A stretch of DNA of 64,000 nucleotides from Letharia columbiana. Taxonomy: Eukaryota; Ascomycota; Lecanoromycetes; Lecanorales; Parmeliaceae. Positions 37,898-48,808 of the stretch are shown in pieces. The stretch lies in NCBI RefSeq assembly GCF_014066305.1, contig NW_023501049.1:124001-188000 (forward strand). The letters are read 5' to 3'. The notes under the pieces were generated by a model, which searched no databases, was not told where the DNA came from, and worked only from the letters and a program-made list of their open reading frames with translations. Each line of letters begins with the position of its first letter. Within the stretch, counting starts at the first letter, position 1. Both the position numbers and the translations under genes were made by a program.

Positions 37898-38644
37898 ATG
37901 CCCAATTGCAACACGAAGCCTCAGAGCTCTCATCTACTCCCTCGTTTCGCAACGGCAACACACGCTTCCGGCGCTATGTTCAATTCCACGCCACAGTCCG
38001 TAAACGGCACAAGCGCTCATATACAAACCAAAGCCTTGCAGACCGACCTCAACAGTTCGACAACCTCCGCCACCGCGCCCGTCGCCAGCCTGACAGGCGT
38101 AGGTGACTACAGCGGAGTCGATTTCAACGCCTTCTCGGTCCTCGGTGATCCACTAACCGGCGGCATCGCTTCTTAATCACCGGGCAACCGTGCAGCTTCT
38201 CAGCCCGTGCACCATCATCTGAGAGTGAATTCCGAAAGCAAGCATCTCACTGAGTGGTGAACCAGGCATCGTGACCGACTCCCAACAACAAGCCACCAAC
38301 GGAACCCCAACCGTGACGCCGGTCGCGCCGTACGTCTACGTTGAGCTTGAAGATTGCTACTGTCGGTTGCGCTCTCCACACGGGCGAAGACGTGGCTAGC
38401 ACTGCAGTCCGATGTACGATCGCTGTCGCTGGCTTCACAGAGGGTTCGGATCAGGAAGTAGCTTTGAGCTTCCATCACATTTACGCCGCCTTCATTGGCT
38501 GCGGCGCCCGTGTCGATGGAACGCGCAGTGTCGCCGGCGACAATTTTGGCGCAGAGGATAGTCAACGTAACGATTGTGCAGGATGATCCGTTGACGCAAG
38601 CGTTGCTGATGGATAATGTGCACGGGTTTCTGTCTACCTCCTAG
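37898..38644 (+). pseudogene. Secreted-protein-like gene broken by two frameshifts
   Basis: Four protein-like pieces follow in order but in different frames. Piece 1 (from ATG 37898) ends DYSGVDFNAFSVL. A good intron at 38145-38265 (GTGATC...CCAG) joins it to GIVTDSQQQATNGTPTVTPV. Then the frame moves by +1 near 38330 to LSLKIATVGCALHTGEDVA and CTIAVAGFTEGSDQEVA. A second +1 shift near 38459-38470, where AGCT is doubled as AGCTTTGAGCT, leads to SITFTPPSLAAAP, NVTIVQDDPLTQALLMDNV and a stop at 38644. The last two gaps are too short for introns. The order resembles a family of fungal secreted proteins that I recall only by pattern (GCxxxxxxxVA, CTIxxxGF, FxFTP, VTFV, LLxDNV). Either a recent pseudogene or two sequencing errors. 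No signal peptide found. Confidence 0.5.
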
Positions 38645-38920
38645 GATCTGTCGATTTACTCAAGGGCGTTTCTACATTTCTGCTATTTTCCAAGTCCAAT
38701 TTCTTTTGGCCTTCACCTCAACAATTCTTTGTCTAGAAGGGTCGTTTGCGGAGTTATTTGTAGTGCTCGTCTTTGTTTGGTCATGTCGCGCTAGTGGGAT
38801 TCTACTGCCATCATCAGCTACTGTCATCGCGAATAGCAGCGCTCATACCTCTGGATCAGATTCCCCAATTGGTCTTCGCTCCATCTCCAACGCATCACTT
38901 ATCTCTTGCCAATCTAAAAA

Positions 38921-38974
38921 GGCCGGAACAGAACCGGCCTCACCCCTCTACTGTGGCCGGAAGAGTTCCGGCCA
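38921..38974. promoter_or_regulatory. Two adjacent CGG-N7-CCG palindromes upstream of the dioxygenase
   Basis: GGCCGGAACAGAACCGGCC at 38921-38939 and the perfect 21-bp inverted repeat at 38954-38974 (TGGCCGGAA, GAG, TTCCGGCCA). In each, CGG and CCG half-sites are separated by 7 nt, and the two sites are 34 bp apart, 117-170 bp before the ATG at 39091. Inverted CGG half-sites are the usual target of Zn2Cys6 dimers. Operator function is inference. Confidence 0.55.
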
Positions 38975-39090
38975 ACGGTACATATACCCAGATTTCTCCC
39001 GTTCGCACTATTCCTCCTTCACATCTCCAACGCAGAAAACATTTTCTTGGCAAAACAGACCCAGAACGAATCATCTCGCAAACTTCGGCA

Positions 39091-40759
39091 ATGGGTTCTC
39101 TTGCCGCACCTCCAACCTTCCCTCTCCCCAGCACCATACCTACCGATGACAAAGAGTTGGCGAAGCTAGCACCCTTCACTGTCTCCCTCCCCAACGGCTT
39201 CCTTCCGTTGTCTCTCCCACCTACAACCCTTCCTCCGTCCTTCTCCGCCCTCTCTTCTCTCCTCGCTCGCATGCCCATCCGCACCGCAGCCGGCGACCCA
39301 GGCCTCCTCGCCACATTCAAACTGGGTGAAACGCTGCTGCGCGAACTTCCAGATCTGACAATTGAGGTCGACAAGGTGAAGGATGACCTGAGGACGGTAG
39401 GGGGTCTGTATAGGGATTACTGTTTCCTGGCGAGCGCGTACCTGCTTGAGCCGTGTCACGAGCGCCATGTCAAGGGCGAAGGGTACGGACTGGGGCGACA
39501 GAGATTGCCGGCCGTGCTCGCGAGGCCGTTGGCCAGAGTAGCGGAGATGTAATGTCGTCGTCTGACTGTACTCCTGACACCAATTTAACGGGTTGAGCAG
39601 CTCGGGCTTCAAACCTTTCATGGAATACGCCGGTTCCTACGCCCTCTTCAACTACCGCCTCGAAGACCCAGCACTCGGCATGGAGTACGGCAATCTCCGC
39701 CTCATCCGCGCATTTGAGCACGGCCTAGACCAGTCGAGCTCGGAAGCGGGCTTTGTGCTCGTACATGTGGACATGGTCCAGAATTCCGGGCTTCTGGTCC
39801 AGGGGGCGGTCAATGCGCTATCAGCATGTGGAGATGGCAATAGGAAGGCATTCAATGCTGGATTGGAAAGTTTGGTGGAGGCTATGGTGAAGGTCAATGG
39901 GGTTATGGATGGTAAGCAGATCCTTTCCAGACCTTCTTGTTGATGGAGAGAGATGAATGAAATTGACATTGTCTGCGAGGTATGTGGAAGAAGAGCAAAC
40001 CAAACGATTACAACAGCTTTCGTACCTTCATTTTCGGCATCACGAAACAGTCGATGTTCCCACACGGGGTTGTGTATGAAGGCGTGAGCGAAGAGCCAAT
40101 GTCTTTCAGAGGAGAGAGCGGTGCGAATGATAGTATGGTGGGTGCTCGATAAGAAAGGTACTCGTGACTCGATGAAATTGATCCAAAGCAGATCCCGCTA
40201 TGTGACAACCTTCTGGAGATCAAAATGCCAGAGACACCACTCACGGATATCCTGAGCGACTTTCGCTCGTACCGACCTGGCAATCACCGCCAATTTTTGC
40301 AGTGGGTCAAAGATAGAGCCCAGGACGTTGGCATCCGAGTCTATGCTATGATGGACAGGCAATCTGCAGGTAAGTGGCGAATGGAAGGCCAACCGTTTCT
40401 AGTGCCTAACCCTTATTCGCAGTGTTGTATCTCCATGCTCTGAACCAAGTCCGTGACTTCAGATGGCGACATTGGTGCTTCACGAGAGAATACATACTGA
40501 AGAAGACGACCCATCCGACTGCCACCGGAGGCAGTCCTATAGTCTTGGTAAGTCTGAACGGTAACTAGTGGCTTCTCTGACTAATACTTTTCAAAAGTGG
40601 CTCCCCAACCAGCTCTTCAGCGTGTACGATCAAATGATGGAGGTTGACGGTGCTAATGGTGGCCTGCCAGAATGCGGAGACATCATGAATCTTGTGCGTT
40701 CGCAGCGCAAGACGTTGGAAAAAGAGGTCGATAGATATTGCAGCGAGCGTAGCGGTTGA
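39091..40759 (+). CDS. BNA2: Indoleamine 2,3-dioxygenase
   Basis: Haem enzyme that opens the indole ring of tryptophan to N-formylkynurenine, first step of the kynurenine route to NAD; cytosolic. Six exons: 39091-39548, 39601-39911, 39980-40137, 40192-40369, 40423-40547 and 40598-40759, with introns of 50-68 bp, give 463 aa. Family landmarks read through the splices: LRTVGGLYRDYCFLASAYLL, FKPFMEYAGSYALFNYRL, YEGVSEEPMSFRGESGANDS, NQVRDFRWRHWCFTREYI (the RHW His is the likely haem ligand) and HPTATGGSPI-VLWLPNQL. The C-terminus after LPNQL is about 50 residues. Fungi often have two or three IDO paralogues; only one is in this window. Two palindromes upstream suggest regulated expression. Confidence 0.94.
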
Positions 40760-40839
40760 GCTCTGTCTTTCACTAGGATTGGCTAGAGTTTAGCCGCCGG
40801 TTGATGCATTTTGGCTGTAATGGTACAGCAATGTCCTCA

Positions 40840-42734
40840 TCAGCGCTGCTTGATCCTCCTACCTCCGCTCAAGGGATCCGGGAAGCCGAATGCGACCTTG
40901 ACACCCATTGCTCTTGCGAGCTCTACAGCATCGATACTCGTAGAATGGCATCCGTCAAGACACAAATGCTCCAGCTTACCCTCAAGTCCAATAACCAAAG
41001 CCTTAACCCCAACACCGGTGACATTTGTGCATGCAATGTCGAGATTTTTGAGGCGAGGAAGGCTCCTTGCTATGAGGATTGCTATCGCATCATCTATGTT
41101 GCTTGATTTGAGAATCAAGTTCTCAACTCCCTCGAAATAACCAAGGGTGATGAGCTCTTTCAGGTTAGCACTCGAAAGAGTGATGCAGCCCCCAATATCC
41201 AGATGCGTCACTTTCCCCTTGCTCGGTAATAAGCATGCTTGGAGATCACCCAACGATAACCCAGACCATCCTGCCAGCGACAGGCGAACCATCTGGGCTA
41301 ATTCATAGTCCGCGAAGCTGACTCGTTGAATGTGAGGAATATTGTGGCAATTTGCCATTGCGATCGTACGTATAGTCGACGGCAACAGTGGAGGCAGTAT
41401 ACCAGTCAGACGAGATATATTCAGGTGTTGAAGTTGAGAAAGGTTCGAAAAATCTATACTTAAAACAGAGGGTAGGACAACCCAACCTTGGATACTCAAT
41501 GTACGGATATCAGGTATTTTGGTTAGAAGCGTATGCAAAACAAGCATGGGGTCTCCTCGTCCTCTGACTGCTTTCGAAGTGTCCAAAGTCAGCGCACGAA
41601 GTTTGGGCATGTCGACCTCCCATATTAATGTACGATTTTGTGCGGTGACGCTTTCGAATTCCGCACGCTCAAGGCTCGGGCATTGGCTAAGAAGCTGGCC
41701 GACCGCATCACAGGATATCTGACAGGCCTTGGAGATGATAAGAGTCTTGAGATTGGATGCGCAGGGAGCAGCTTCAAGAATAGTCGCGCCGATCAAGCCT
41801 CCTGGTATTCTCAAATCATTCAACCCTCTGCAACGCGTTGCGACGTAGCGTGGAATCTTCTCCGCGTTGGATCCAAACCTATCAAGGATCACTCGAGTAG
41901 TGGTTCCATTGCCTCGCTTGATGTATTTCCGAACAGCTCCCAGAGTGACAGGCCTTTTGGCGGCGGAAAAATCTAAATCGCTCCACAAGCTAGGCATCGA
42001 GATGAGTAGTTGTAGCCACGTTTTGGAGACTCTCAGTAAGCCCCTGCCAAGGATAAGCAAATCTACCTAATAAACAGACGATCAAAACTGACACTATATG
42101 CCTGAACTCAAGATATTTGATCGTCATCTCAACGAGTTCTAAGGGTAGCATCTGCAAAGGGTCGATAGCCCTTGGCGGAGCGAGTTGTCGTGCGAGCTTC
42201 TCATGCTGTCCTCGTAGCAGCTAGAAAGCATTTGTTTTTAGCACTGGCTCGTCCAGAAGAAGGCATCAATGAGAGCATACCATGATATTAGGATCCCCAG
42301 AAGACACTTTACGAATGCCCATTTCGTAGAGGTCCAGAGCCGTCTTGTGATTGCCCAGCAGCTGCAGAATCTTGCCAGTACGAAGATAACCCTGATACAG
42401 TCAGATTTTGAGCATCTTTGGGGGCGTATGTACTCCTCTGTACCGCGCAATTGCCCTTCTCTTGCTGAATCATCTGCCTGCCATCGTTCAGAGCAGCTCG
42501 AAGGTCGCCAAGCTTTGTATAGGTAGCAGCTCGGTTGTCAAAAACAGCAACAGGAGCCTTTGAACCCTGGCCGATTGCCTAAGAAAGTGATGTTAGCAGA
42601 AATTTGGAAAGTCATTGGCTGGTTGTTACCTTGGTGAAGCACTGAAGGGCGGCCTCATATTGTTTCTGGCGATAGAGGTCCTGGCCACGCGTATGTAAGG
42701 TTGACAAAGTCTCTTCGTGAAAGCTCTGAGCCAT
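40840..42734 (-). CDS. DIA2: TPR / F-box / LRR protein of the Dia2/Pof3 type
   Basis: Probable SCF ubiquitin-ligase substrate receptor; yeast Dia2 and fission-yeast Pof3 act at replication forks and in genome stability. Five exons: 42734-42630, 42578-42444, 42391-42281, 42220-42093 and 42043-40840, with introns of 49-60 bp, give 560 aa. Domains in order: TPR repeats at about 1-115 (QDLYRQKQYEAALQCFTKAI, NRAATYTKLGDLRAALNDGR, GYLRTGKILQLLGNHKTALD), F-box at about 135-170 (DPLQMLPLELVEMTIKYLEF, then HIVGLLRVSKTW), then about ten leucine-rich repeats to the end (TLIISKACQIS, HLNISRLTGI, HLDIGGCITLS, HLCLDGCHS). The rare TPR plus F-box plus LRR order supports the call. Orthology itself is inferred from architecture. 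Confidence 0.85.
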
Positions 42735-43763
42735 GTTCTGCCGCTCTCGAAGCTTTAGAGGCCCTTCCATTCTTGGATGGCCAGACGAGAATATTCAATG
42801 CTGTCCTAGAGTAGACGCGAAATTCAGGCCTCTTTGGTCTGCCAAGACTTGAACGCGCTGCGCCTTATTTCCGTCGGGGTTTAGAGTAGCCGTGTCACAA
42901 AATCTACCAAATCTACCGAGGCACGATCGTGTTCCCTACACCACAGACCAGCAACAGGTCTGGATCCATGCCAATGTGAAATTCCAGCGCCCTGCTACGG
43001 CAATGCAGTACGGTCAATATGTCTACCAAATCAATATCACCTTCGATTCGATGTGATTTTCAATATTTTTGATTAGGACGACAGACAGCGACTGTTGTCA
43101 ACAGGCTCGAAATATGTCTAGAATTATGGAACGAAGTCATTGCCACGTTTTCGAGCACAACCTTGTAAAAAAGCCAGGATGGTAAAGATTTCAGTAGTAT
43201 TGTTTTCTGCTGGTCAGAAGACTCCAATCAGGCACATCACGAGATAAGCATCTTCATACCTTCATGTTTACCATTTTTCATCTTGTCTCTGGCCAAATGC
43301 CTATGGCTCTCTACTCATCGGAAATCTTTTGCTTCAGTCATTTTTTCAACATAGTTGTGATAGTTCATTGAAATGTTCTAGCACACAGGTGGTTTGAAAA
43401 GGAGGAGAAGTTTGAGCTGCTGTTGAGAAATGAGAAACTCCTGGTTCTAACAACCAAGAGCCGTAACAAAATCTCACGTGTTTTCTCGTTAATCGATTGA
43501 TCGACCAATCAACTCTAAGGAATAATCTGATTGAGTCGTCCGTCGCGAGTCCTCTTCTAAATCACCGCGATCTCGACATACTCGGGTCTCTGGCCCTAAA
43601 GCTGATGCTTCTAGATAAAGACTCATTCGCCCTTGCCGCCGCTTGTGACTGGCTTGCTGCTGTTATGGCACCTCACAAACCATCTAGATAATGACCCTAC
43701 CTAGTTGTGCGCAAGGAAGGCATCTAAAGCAGATGTCAGTACCACATCGATCGGTTGCTTCTC
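42735..43763. other. Intergenic, AT-richer
   Basis: Promoter side of the F-box gene, then sequence without a recognisable product. It adjoins the P450 relic. Confidence 0.4.
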
Positions 43764-44700
43764 CTAAACTTGGGACCTCTTCAGCTTTGCAGAATCCAAA
43801 GTCGACGAGCTAGTGTGGAGACTTGTATTGAAGTCCGAAACCACTCGAGCGAGAATCAAGCGCGGCTCCATCCAGGCGAAGTTCTGGTTAATACAATTGC
43901 GAGCTCCGAGCCCGAAGCGATGGAAATTTTTCCGGTTGTCATCGTCAAACTGTAGTTGGTGAAGAATAATTTTGGGGGAGCCAGCGCTTTGGCAGGAACT
44001 TGGTACGTTGGCGGAAGTTGGAATGGAACACAAGACCTGCCCGTGGGCAGAATCCGACAATTGTCTGAGATGAGAGGGGCACACATTAGTTAATATTTCT
44101 ACGAATTATACCATCAATCAACTATGAAGATGACCATGTCCAATTACTCCATCTGCTAACTACTTCCCGCAAACGGTATGATCACTAGGAAGTAAATCGC
44201 GTGGGAAGCCATCAGAGACTGACGGGCAGAAGCGGAATCCTTCTTCAATAACAGCCTTCAAGTATAGTAACTTCGAATTCGGTAATAATGACGAATTCCT
44301 TTCTGAAGATTGGGCGAATCTCCTTGACAAATTTCGCCTTCTTATGAAACCTCTTGACTAGATAGCTGGTTCTCCCCAGAACGAATGTGAGAACAGCTGT
44401 TGAATACGAGAATGGTCGGCGTCGTTGAGATTCAGAATCTGGTTTAGGCATCTTATTGCCAAGGCTGGGCGTGGATCAAGGCTTGATTCGGGGAAGTTCT
44501 GGAGGCCGGCACGATAGGCATAGATGTCGCGTCATCCAGAATCATTGATACATGATAGCTAGGCAGGTGCTGTACAGACTATGTCGCTGTAGTTTGTGTG
44601 AGCTTCTTCGATTTGATGAGTGAGATCGCCCTTGAACATGGAGATGATGAAGGGTAGGCGGTCCAAAGTTTTGGTCCACCGTCACCGGGAATCAAGACAG
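43764..44700 (-). pseudogene. Decayed cytochrome P450
   Basis: Minus-strand fragments of one P450 in the right order. N-terminus near 44696-44664 (LIPGDGGPKLW), then LPFIISMFKGDLTHQIEEAH. A stop (TAG, 44559-44561) and another (TGA, 44532-44534) interrupt the region before RDIYAYRAGLQNFPES. Then NDADHSRIQQLFSHSFWG at about 44440-44375, then the K-helix piece LYLKAVIEEGFRFCPSVSDG with its ExxR at about 44270-44165, and last the haem loop FHRFGLGARNCINQNFAWME at about 43940-43880 with the Cys ligand kept. About 170-190 residues between the C- and K-helix regions are missing, and frames differ between pieces. It cannot encode an enzyme. A TGG-to-TGA change is consistent with C-to-T decay but too little to prove RIP. 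Confidence 0.8.
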
Positions 44701-45161
44701 GGTATACCCAATGATTATGTTGTAAGCAAAGTGATCAATCAAGTCTGAGAATACCCTCTACGAGAAGATTGAGATGTTGTTTCACACTGGGCTGAATCCC
44801 AATCAAGAGCAAAATCAAGCTTGGAAACCTGGAAAGTGTTACTGTCAAATAATTATGAAAGGAGTCATTCTTTAATCTCTTTCACCAACCGCTTCCTACG
44901 CCCAGTACCTTTAAAAAGGCGATGTATGAAATTCAATGTCTTTAACCGCGCCTTTGATACCATAATGTTCCAGTCGTTGCAAAGAAAACATGTCGACTTT
45001 TGCATTTTGTAACAAAACTTATACCTCGGACATAAAGAATGTTTGCTTTAACTCCGCCCTACTGTCCATCAAAGCATGCCTGAGGTAGAATCTTGTGATA
45101 CACACGCCTGGATTATTACTGACCCTCGAAGTCTGATTTGTTTGTTAATTAGATTTTCATT
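44701..45161. other. Intergenic, CTNNBL1 promoter side
   Basis: No gene seen. It may contain more of the P450 5' end beyond recognition. Confidence 0.4.
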
Positions 45162-47188
45162 ATGTCTTCGCTTGATGAGCTGTTCAAGGTATGCTATGGA
45201 AGAGAATGGCATTATCTCTGCTCAAATGCTCAGATTCCCTAGAAACCCTCAGCACGTAGCAACAAACGAAAGCTAGAGATCAATGGACACAATGCAGGTG
45301 AGTCTTTATTTAGGCTTCTCACAGACTGAATTAATGATTCACAGATGCGGTGTACAAGGCGACAAAGACAAGCGCAAATGGAGATGTCAAGACCAACGGA
45401 AGAGCCACAGTGGAGGACGAGGTTGAAGACGACGACGATGTAGCGGCAGGCCCTGAACTACCACCGGATGAAGAGGAGCAGCTGTCCGATGATGATGAGG
45501 AAGGCAGGTTCTTTGGAGGCGGCCTTACGAGAGATACAGCCGATGTGATGGACTTCATCGACGAGCAGGATAAGGACGAGACCGTACACTTGGACGCCTG
45601 TTCTGTCAAATTGGAAACAAGACTGATGGGTGCTATACAGAAATCTGAAAAGGTCGATATAGCCTGGCTAAGGAAGCTGGCCTTGAACTTTGAGAAGAGG
45701 ATATCCAAGAATACAGAACTACGAGCCAAGTTCGAAGACAAGCCGGAAAAGTACGTGCAAGGCCTCTACACATCCTGGTGAGCCTACTCTGACAATTTTT
45801 GCCAGGTTTATGGGCTCAGAAGCAGATTTAGATGCAGACATTAAAGCGCTCTCCATCCTCTCCGAACACTCCGAGCTCTACGAAGAATTCGCGAAGCTCG
45901 GCTGTGTCTCCTCTCTCGTCTCCCTACTGTCTCACGACAACACAGATATCGCTATTGACTCAATCGAAATCATTAACGAGCTTACAGACGAAAACGTTGA
46001 AGCAGAGCAAGAGCAATGGGACGCACTCGTCGATGCGATGCTAGAAGCTGATCTCCTAAATCTCCTATACGAGAACATATCGCGTTTAAATGAGGATATT
46101 GAATCCGACCGTGCAGGTATATACCACGTCCTCAGTGTCCTCGAAAACCTCTCGTCCCGCCCGTCCATTGCCGCTACACTCGGCCAGAAAACTGAGCTCC
46201 TCCCCTGGCTCCTCTCCAGGATCCGCAGACCAGAACCAACGGTCTCCCAAAACAAACAGTATGCTGCCGAAATGCTCGCTATACTTCTCCAGTCATCCTC
46301 TGAAATTGGCACCAAGGTGATCTCCCTTGACGGCATAGACGCGATCCTACAACTACTCAGCCCCTACCGCAAGCGCGATCCTGCGAAAGGCACCGAAGAG
46401 GAAGAATATATGGCCAACATTTTCGACTGCATAACCTGTCTCGTCGACCCTCCCGCCGGCAAAATCAAGTTCGTAGAAGCAGAAGGTATCGAGCTCTGCC
46501 TCATCATGTTACGAGAAGGGAAACTGAGCAAACCACGCGCCATACGACTTATCAATCATGCACTGGGAGGAGCAGAGGATGCTTCATGCTGTGAGAAGCT
46601 TGTGGAAGCGGCAGGCTTGAAACCAACATTTGGACTATTCATGAAGAAACAGGATAAAGAAACGACGGAGCATTTGCTTGGGATTTTGGCTTCTATGTTA
46701 CGCTCGCTTCCAGCTAACGAAGCTCCAAGGATTCGCCTGCTTGCTAAATTTGTAGAGAAGGATTATCAGGCTTGTGATCGTCTAGTCAAGCTCAGGCGAG
46801 AGTATGCATCAAAAGTGGCGGTGATTGACCGAGAGATCGGGCAGGAGAGAGCGAGGGTCGATGCTGCGGAGTCGGAGGAAAGAGCCGATGAGTGGTTCAG
46901 CAGACGGCTGGATGCTGGGCTGTATGTTCTGCAGACGGTTGACGTCATTCTGGCATGGCTGGTAGCCGAAGACGATGGAGCGAGGCGGAAGATTCAAGCT
47001 CTAGCTGGTCGGGACGGGATTTTGGAGGACGTCAGGGCTACGCTACAGGGTCGGTCCTTGATGTCGTTCAAAGGTGGACGAATGCTGATCAACTCGCAGA
47101 ACAAGTCGACATTATGGATGCGAACCCCGAGAACCCGGATTCGATGCTGAAGGATATGCTCAGCACACTCATAAAGCATCTGATCTAA
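45162..47188 (+). CDS. CTNNBL1: CTNNBL1-like, spliceosome-associated armadillo protein
   Basis: Beta-catenin-like protein 1, a nuclear armadillo-repeat protein of the Prp19-associated spliceosome. Five exons: 45162-45188 (27 nt, MSSLDELFK), 45243-45297, 45345-45750, 45806-47049 and 47100-47188, with introns of 47-55 bp, give 606 aa. Exon 2 supplies a basic NKRKLE signal. An acidic region follows (VEDDDDVAAGPELPPDEEEQ), then the family domain: FFGGGLTRDTADVMDFIDEQ, AWLRKLALNFEKRISKNTEL and armadillo helices to the end (LLNLLYENISRLNEDIESDR, IFDCITCLVDPPAGKIKFVE). The last exon, EQVDIMDANPENPDSML, is only reached by splicing. Convergent with the Nudix gene, 122 bp apart. Confidence 0.92.
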
Positions 47189-47310
47189 GCCATAATCATA
47201 CATATTCTGGCGTTATATACCCAAACTGCATCCCCTAGCTCTTTTCAAACGTCTATAAAGGGGTATTTCCAGCGCCAGTTTGCGATCACTAATCAATGCC
47301 TAAGTACCTG

Positions 47311-48558
47311 TCACATGCGCCACCAATGCCCCTTCCCCTCTCCCTTCCCAGCTCCTAAATCCTTTCTCATCACCACCTCCTTCGGCCTCGGCGTCCTTCT
47401 TCCCCTTTCAACCTCGCCGCTCAATTCAACCCTCAGCACTCTCTCCTTGTCTCCACCTCTTCCTGTTCCTTCCAGTTCCGGCCCTGCATCTCCCATGCCC
47501 ATCCAAAGCGTGTCGCCGCTTTTCTTGATCGGGTTGGGGCTTATACATTTCTCTCCCCACGGAGGATGTTCGCCTTTGACGAACTCCATCAGTTGTCCTC
47601 TCTGCTTCTGCAACTGTTCCGTGTCCAGCTCCCGCTCCCCGGCCAACGGTGGTTTCAAGAAATCGGCCACAAGTGACAGGAGGAAGAACTGAGGTGGGAA
47701 TAGCACGCACTCTCCTTTCAGCGCAGCTTCGATCCATTCTCCAGCCCACGCAAATTTCGCAGCCGTGTGCTCGACGCCGCCGTCGGGGGTTGGGATGTGC
47801 ATTTGATTCGTCTGCTTTCCCAGCCTTGGTCCCAATTCGAGAGGCAAAAAGTACAAGTACATCTGCGTTGAATAGCGTTTCGGTATGTTAGCTGGTGTAA
47901 GCCATCGCGTGAATGGCACCAAGCCCTCGGTATCCATTCGCCCTCCTTTTTGTTTGATCCAGTCCGCAAACGGGACCTTCTCCGCATGCACAGCTTTTCT
48001 GCCCTCTTCTCGTTCTTGCTCGGCCAGTTCTACTAGCTCCGCCGTATTTTCCTGCTTTCGAGCCAACAATATCCCGCTCTCTTCGAAGCACTCCCGTATA
48101 GCGGCATGCCGATAGGCCGGGCTGTCTTGGTGGTGACTCGGGTCCGACGGTGGCGGTAGGTGGCCGTCCTGAGGCGAGCAATGGCCCCCAGGAAAGACGT
48201 GGGCTGAGGCGAAGGTCGACGAGGAAGATACGCGGTGGAGCAGTAGGATATGATTGGCTGCTGAGATGAGAAGGACACTGGCGCTGGGATTGGCGGGCGG
48301 TAGCTCCTTCATGGACTTGGAAGATGATGATCGTCTCGAGGATTGCTTTTTGGGAGAGGCGCCTCTCATGGCGGCTTCGAAAAAGTCTAGATCCTTTCGT
48401 CTGCGGAACATAAGATTATGCGTGTGGGTGCTGAGGGCTGTGAAATGCCGATGCGGGATCCGCGGTGAAGGAATACCGCTGTGCGTACAGGCAACTGCAA
48501 GAATTCTGGAGGCTAATTGGTAACTTCTTGGACCAATGGAAGTCCAGAGGCTGAACAT
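47311..48558 (-). CDS. Nudix hydrolase, NUDT19-like
   Basis: Hydrolase of nucleoside-diphosphate-linked compounds; NUDT19 relatives cleave CoA and acyl-CoA. Single exon, 415 aa. The Nudix fold starts near residue 85 (ASVLLISAANHILLLHR), and FASAHVFPGGHCSPQDG leads to a Nudix box stretched by an insertion, as in NUDT19, ending AAIRECFEESGILLARK with the RExxEExG core intact. RWLTPANIPKRYSTQMYLYF follows, which also fits NUDT19. The N-terminal 50 residues (Arg/Ser/Ala-rich, few acids) could be a mitochondrial presequence; the C-terminus WWRM is not a peroxisomal signal. An in-frame Met at about residue 50 is an alternative start. The Arg/Gly-rich tail is unusual. Confidence 0.85.
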   Translation of the reverse strand: MFSLWTSIGPRSYQLASRILAVACTHSGIPSPRIPHRHFTALSTHTHNLMFRRRKDLDFFEAAMRGASPKKQSSRRSSSSKSMKELPPANPSASVLLISAANHILLLHRVSSSSTFASAHVFPGGHCSPQDGHLPPPSDPSHHQDSPAYRHAAIRECFEESGILLARKQENTAELVELAEQEREEGRKAVHAEKVPFADWIKQKGGRMDTEGLVPFTRWLTPANIPKRYSTQMYLYFLPLELGPRLGKQTNQMHIPTPDGGVEHTAAKFAWAGEWIEAALKGECVLFPPQFFLLSLVADFLKPPLAGERELDTEQLQKQRGQLMEFVKGEHPPWGEKCISPNPIKKSGDTLWMGMGDAGPELEGTGRGGDKERVLRVELSGEVERGRRTPRPKEVVMRKDLGAGKGEGKGHWWRM

Positions 48559-48808
48559 AAGAAGTGAATTGACGAGTGAATGAACAATCGCTCCAAGGGG
48601 TGTGTGGAGGGAATCCGGGGAAGATCTACAGGGCCGAGGCTACTCTATCCGTGCGCCGAGGCTAGAAATGCCCCAATCCCTTCGTACGGAGATATTACCC
48701 TGCGTCACCAAAGATACTTGAGAAACAACTTCCCCCCTCATCTTTTCTTCTTTATCCTCTTTCCCCTGAAGAGCAGTTGGAGAACCCTAAGACGTCAAGA
48801 CTCCCACC

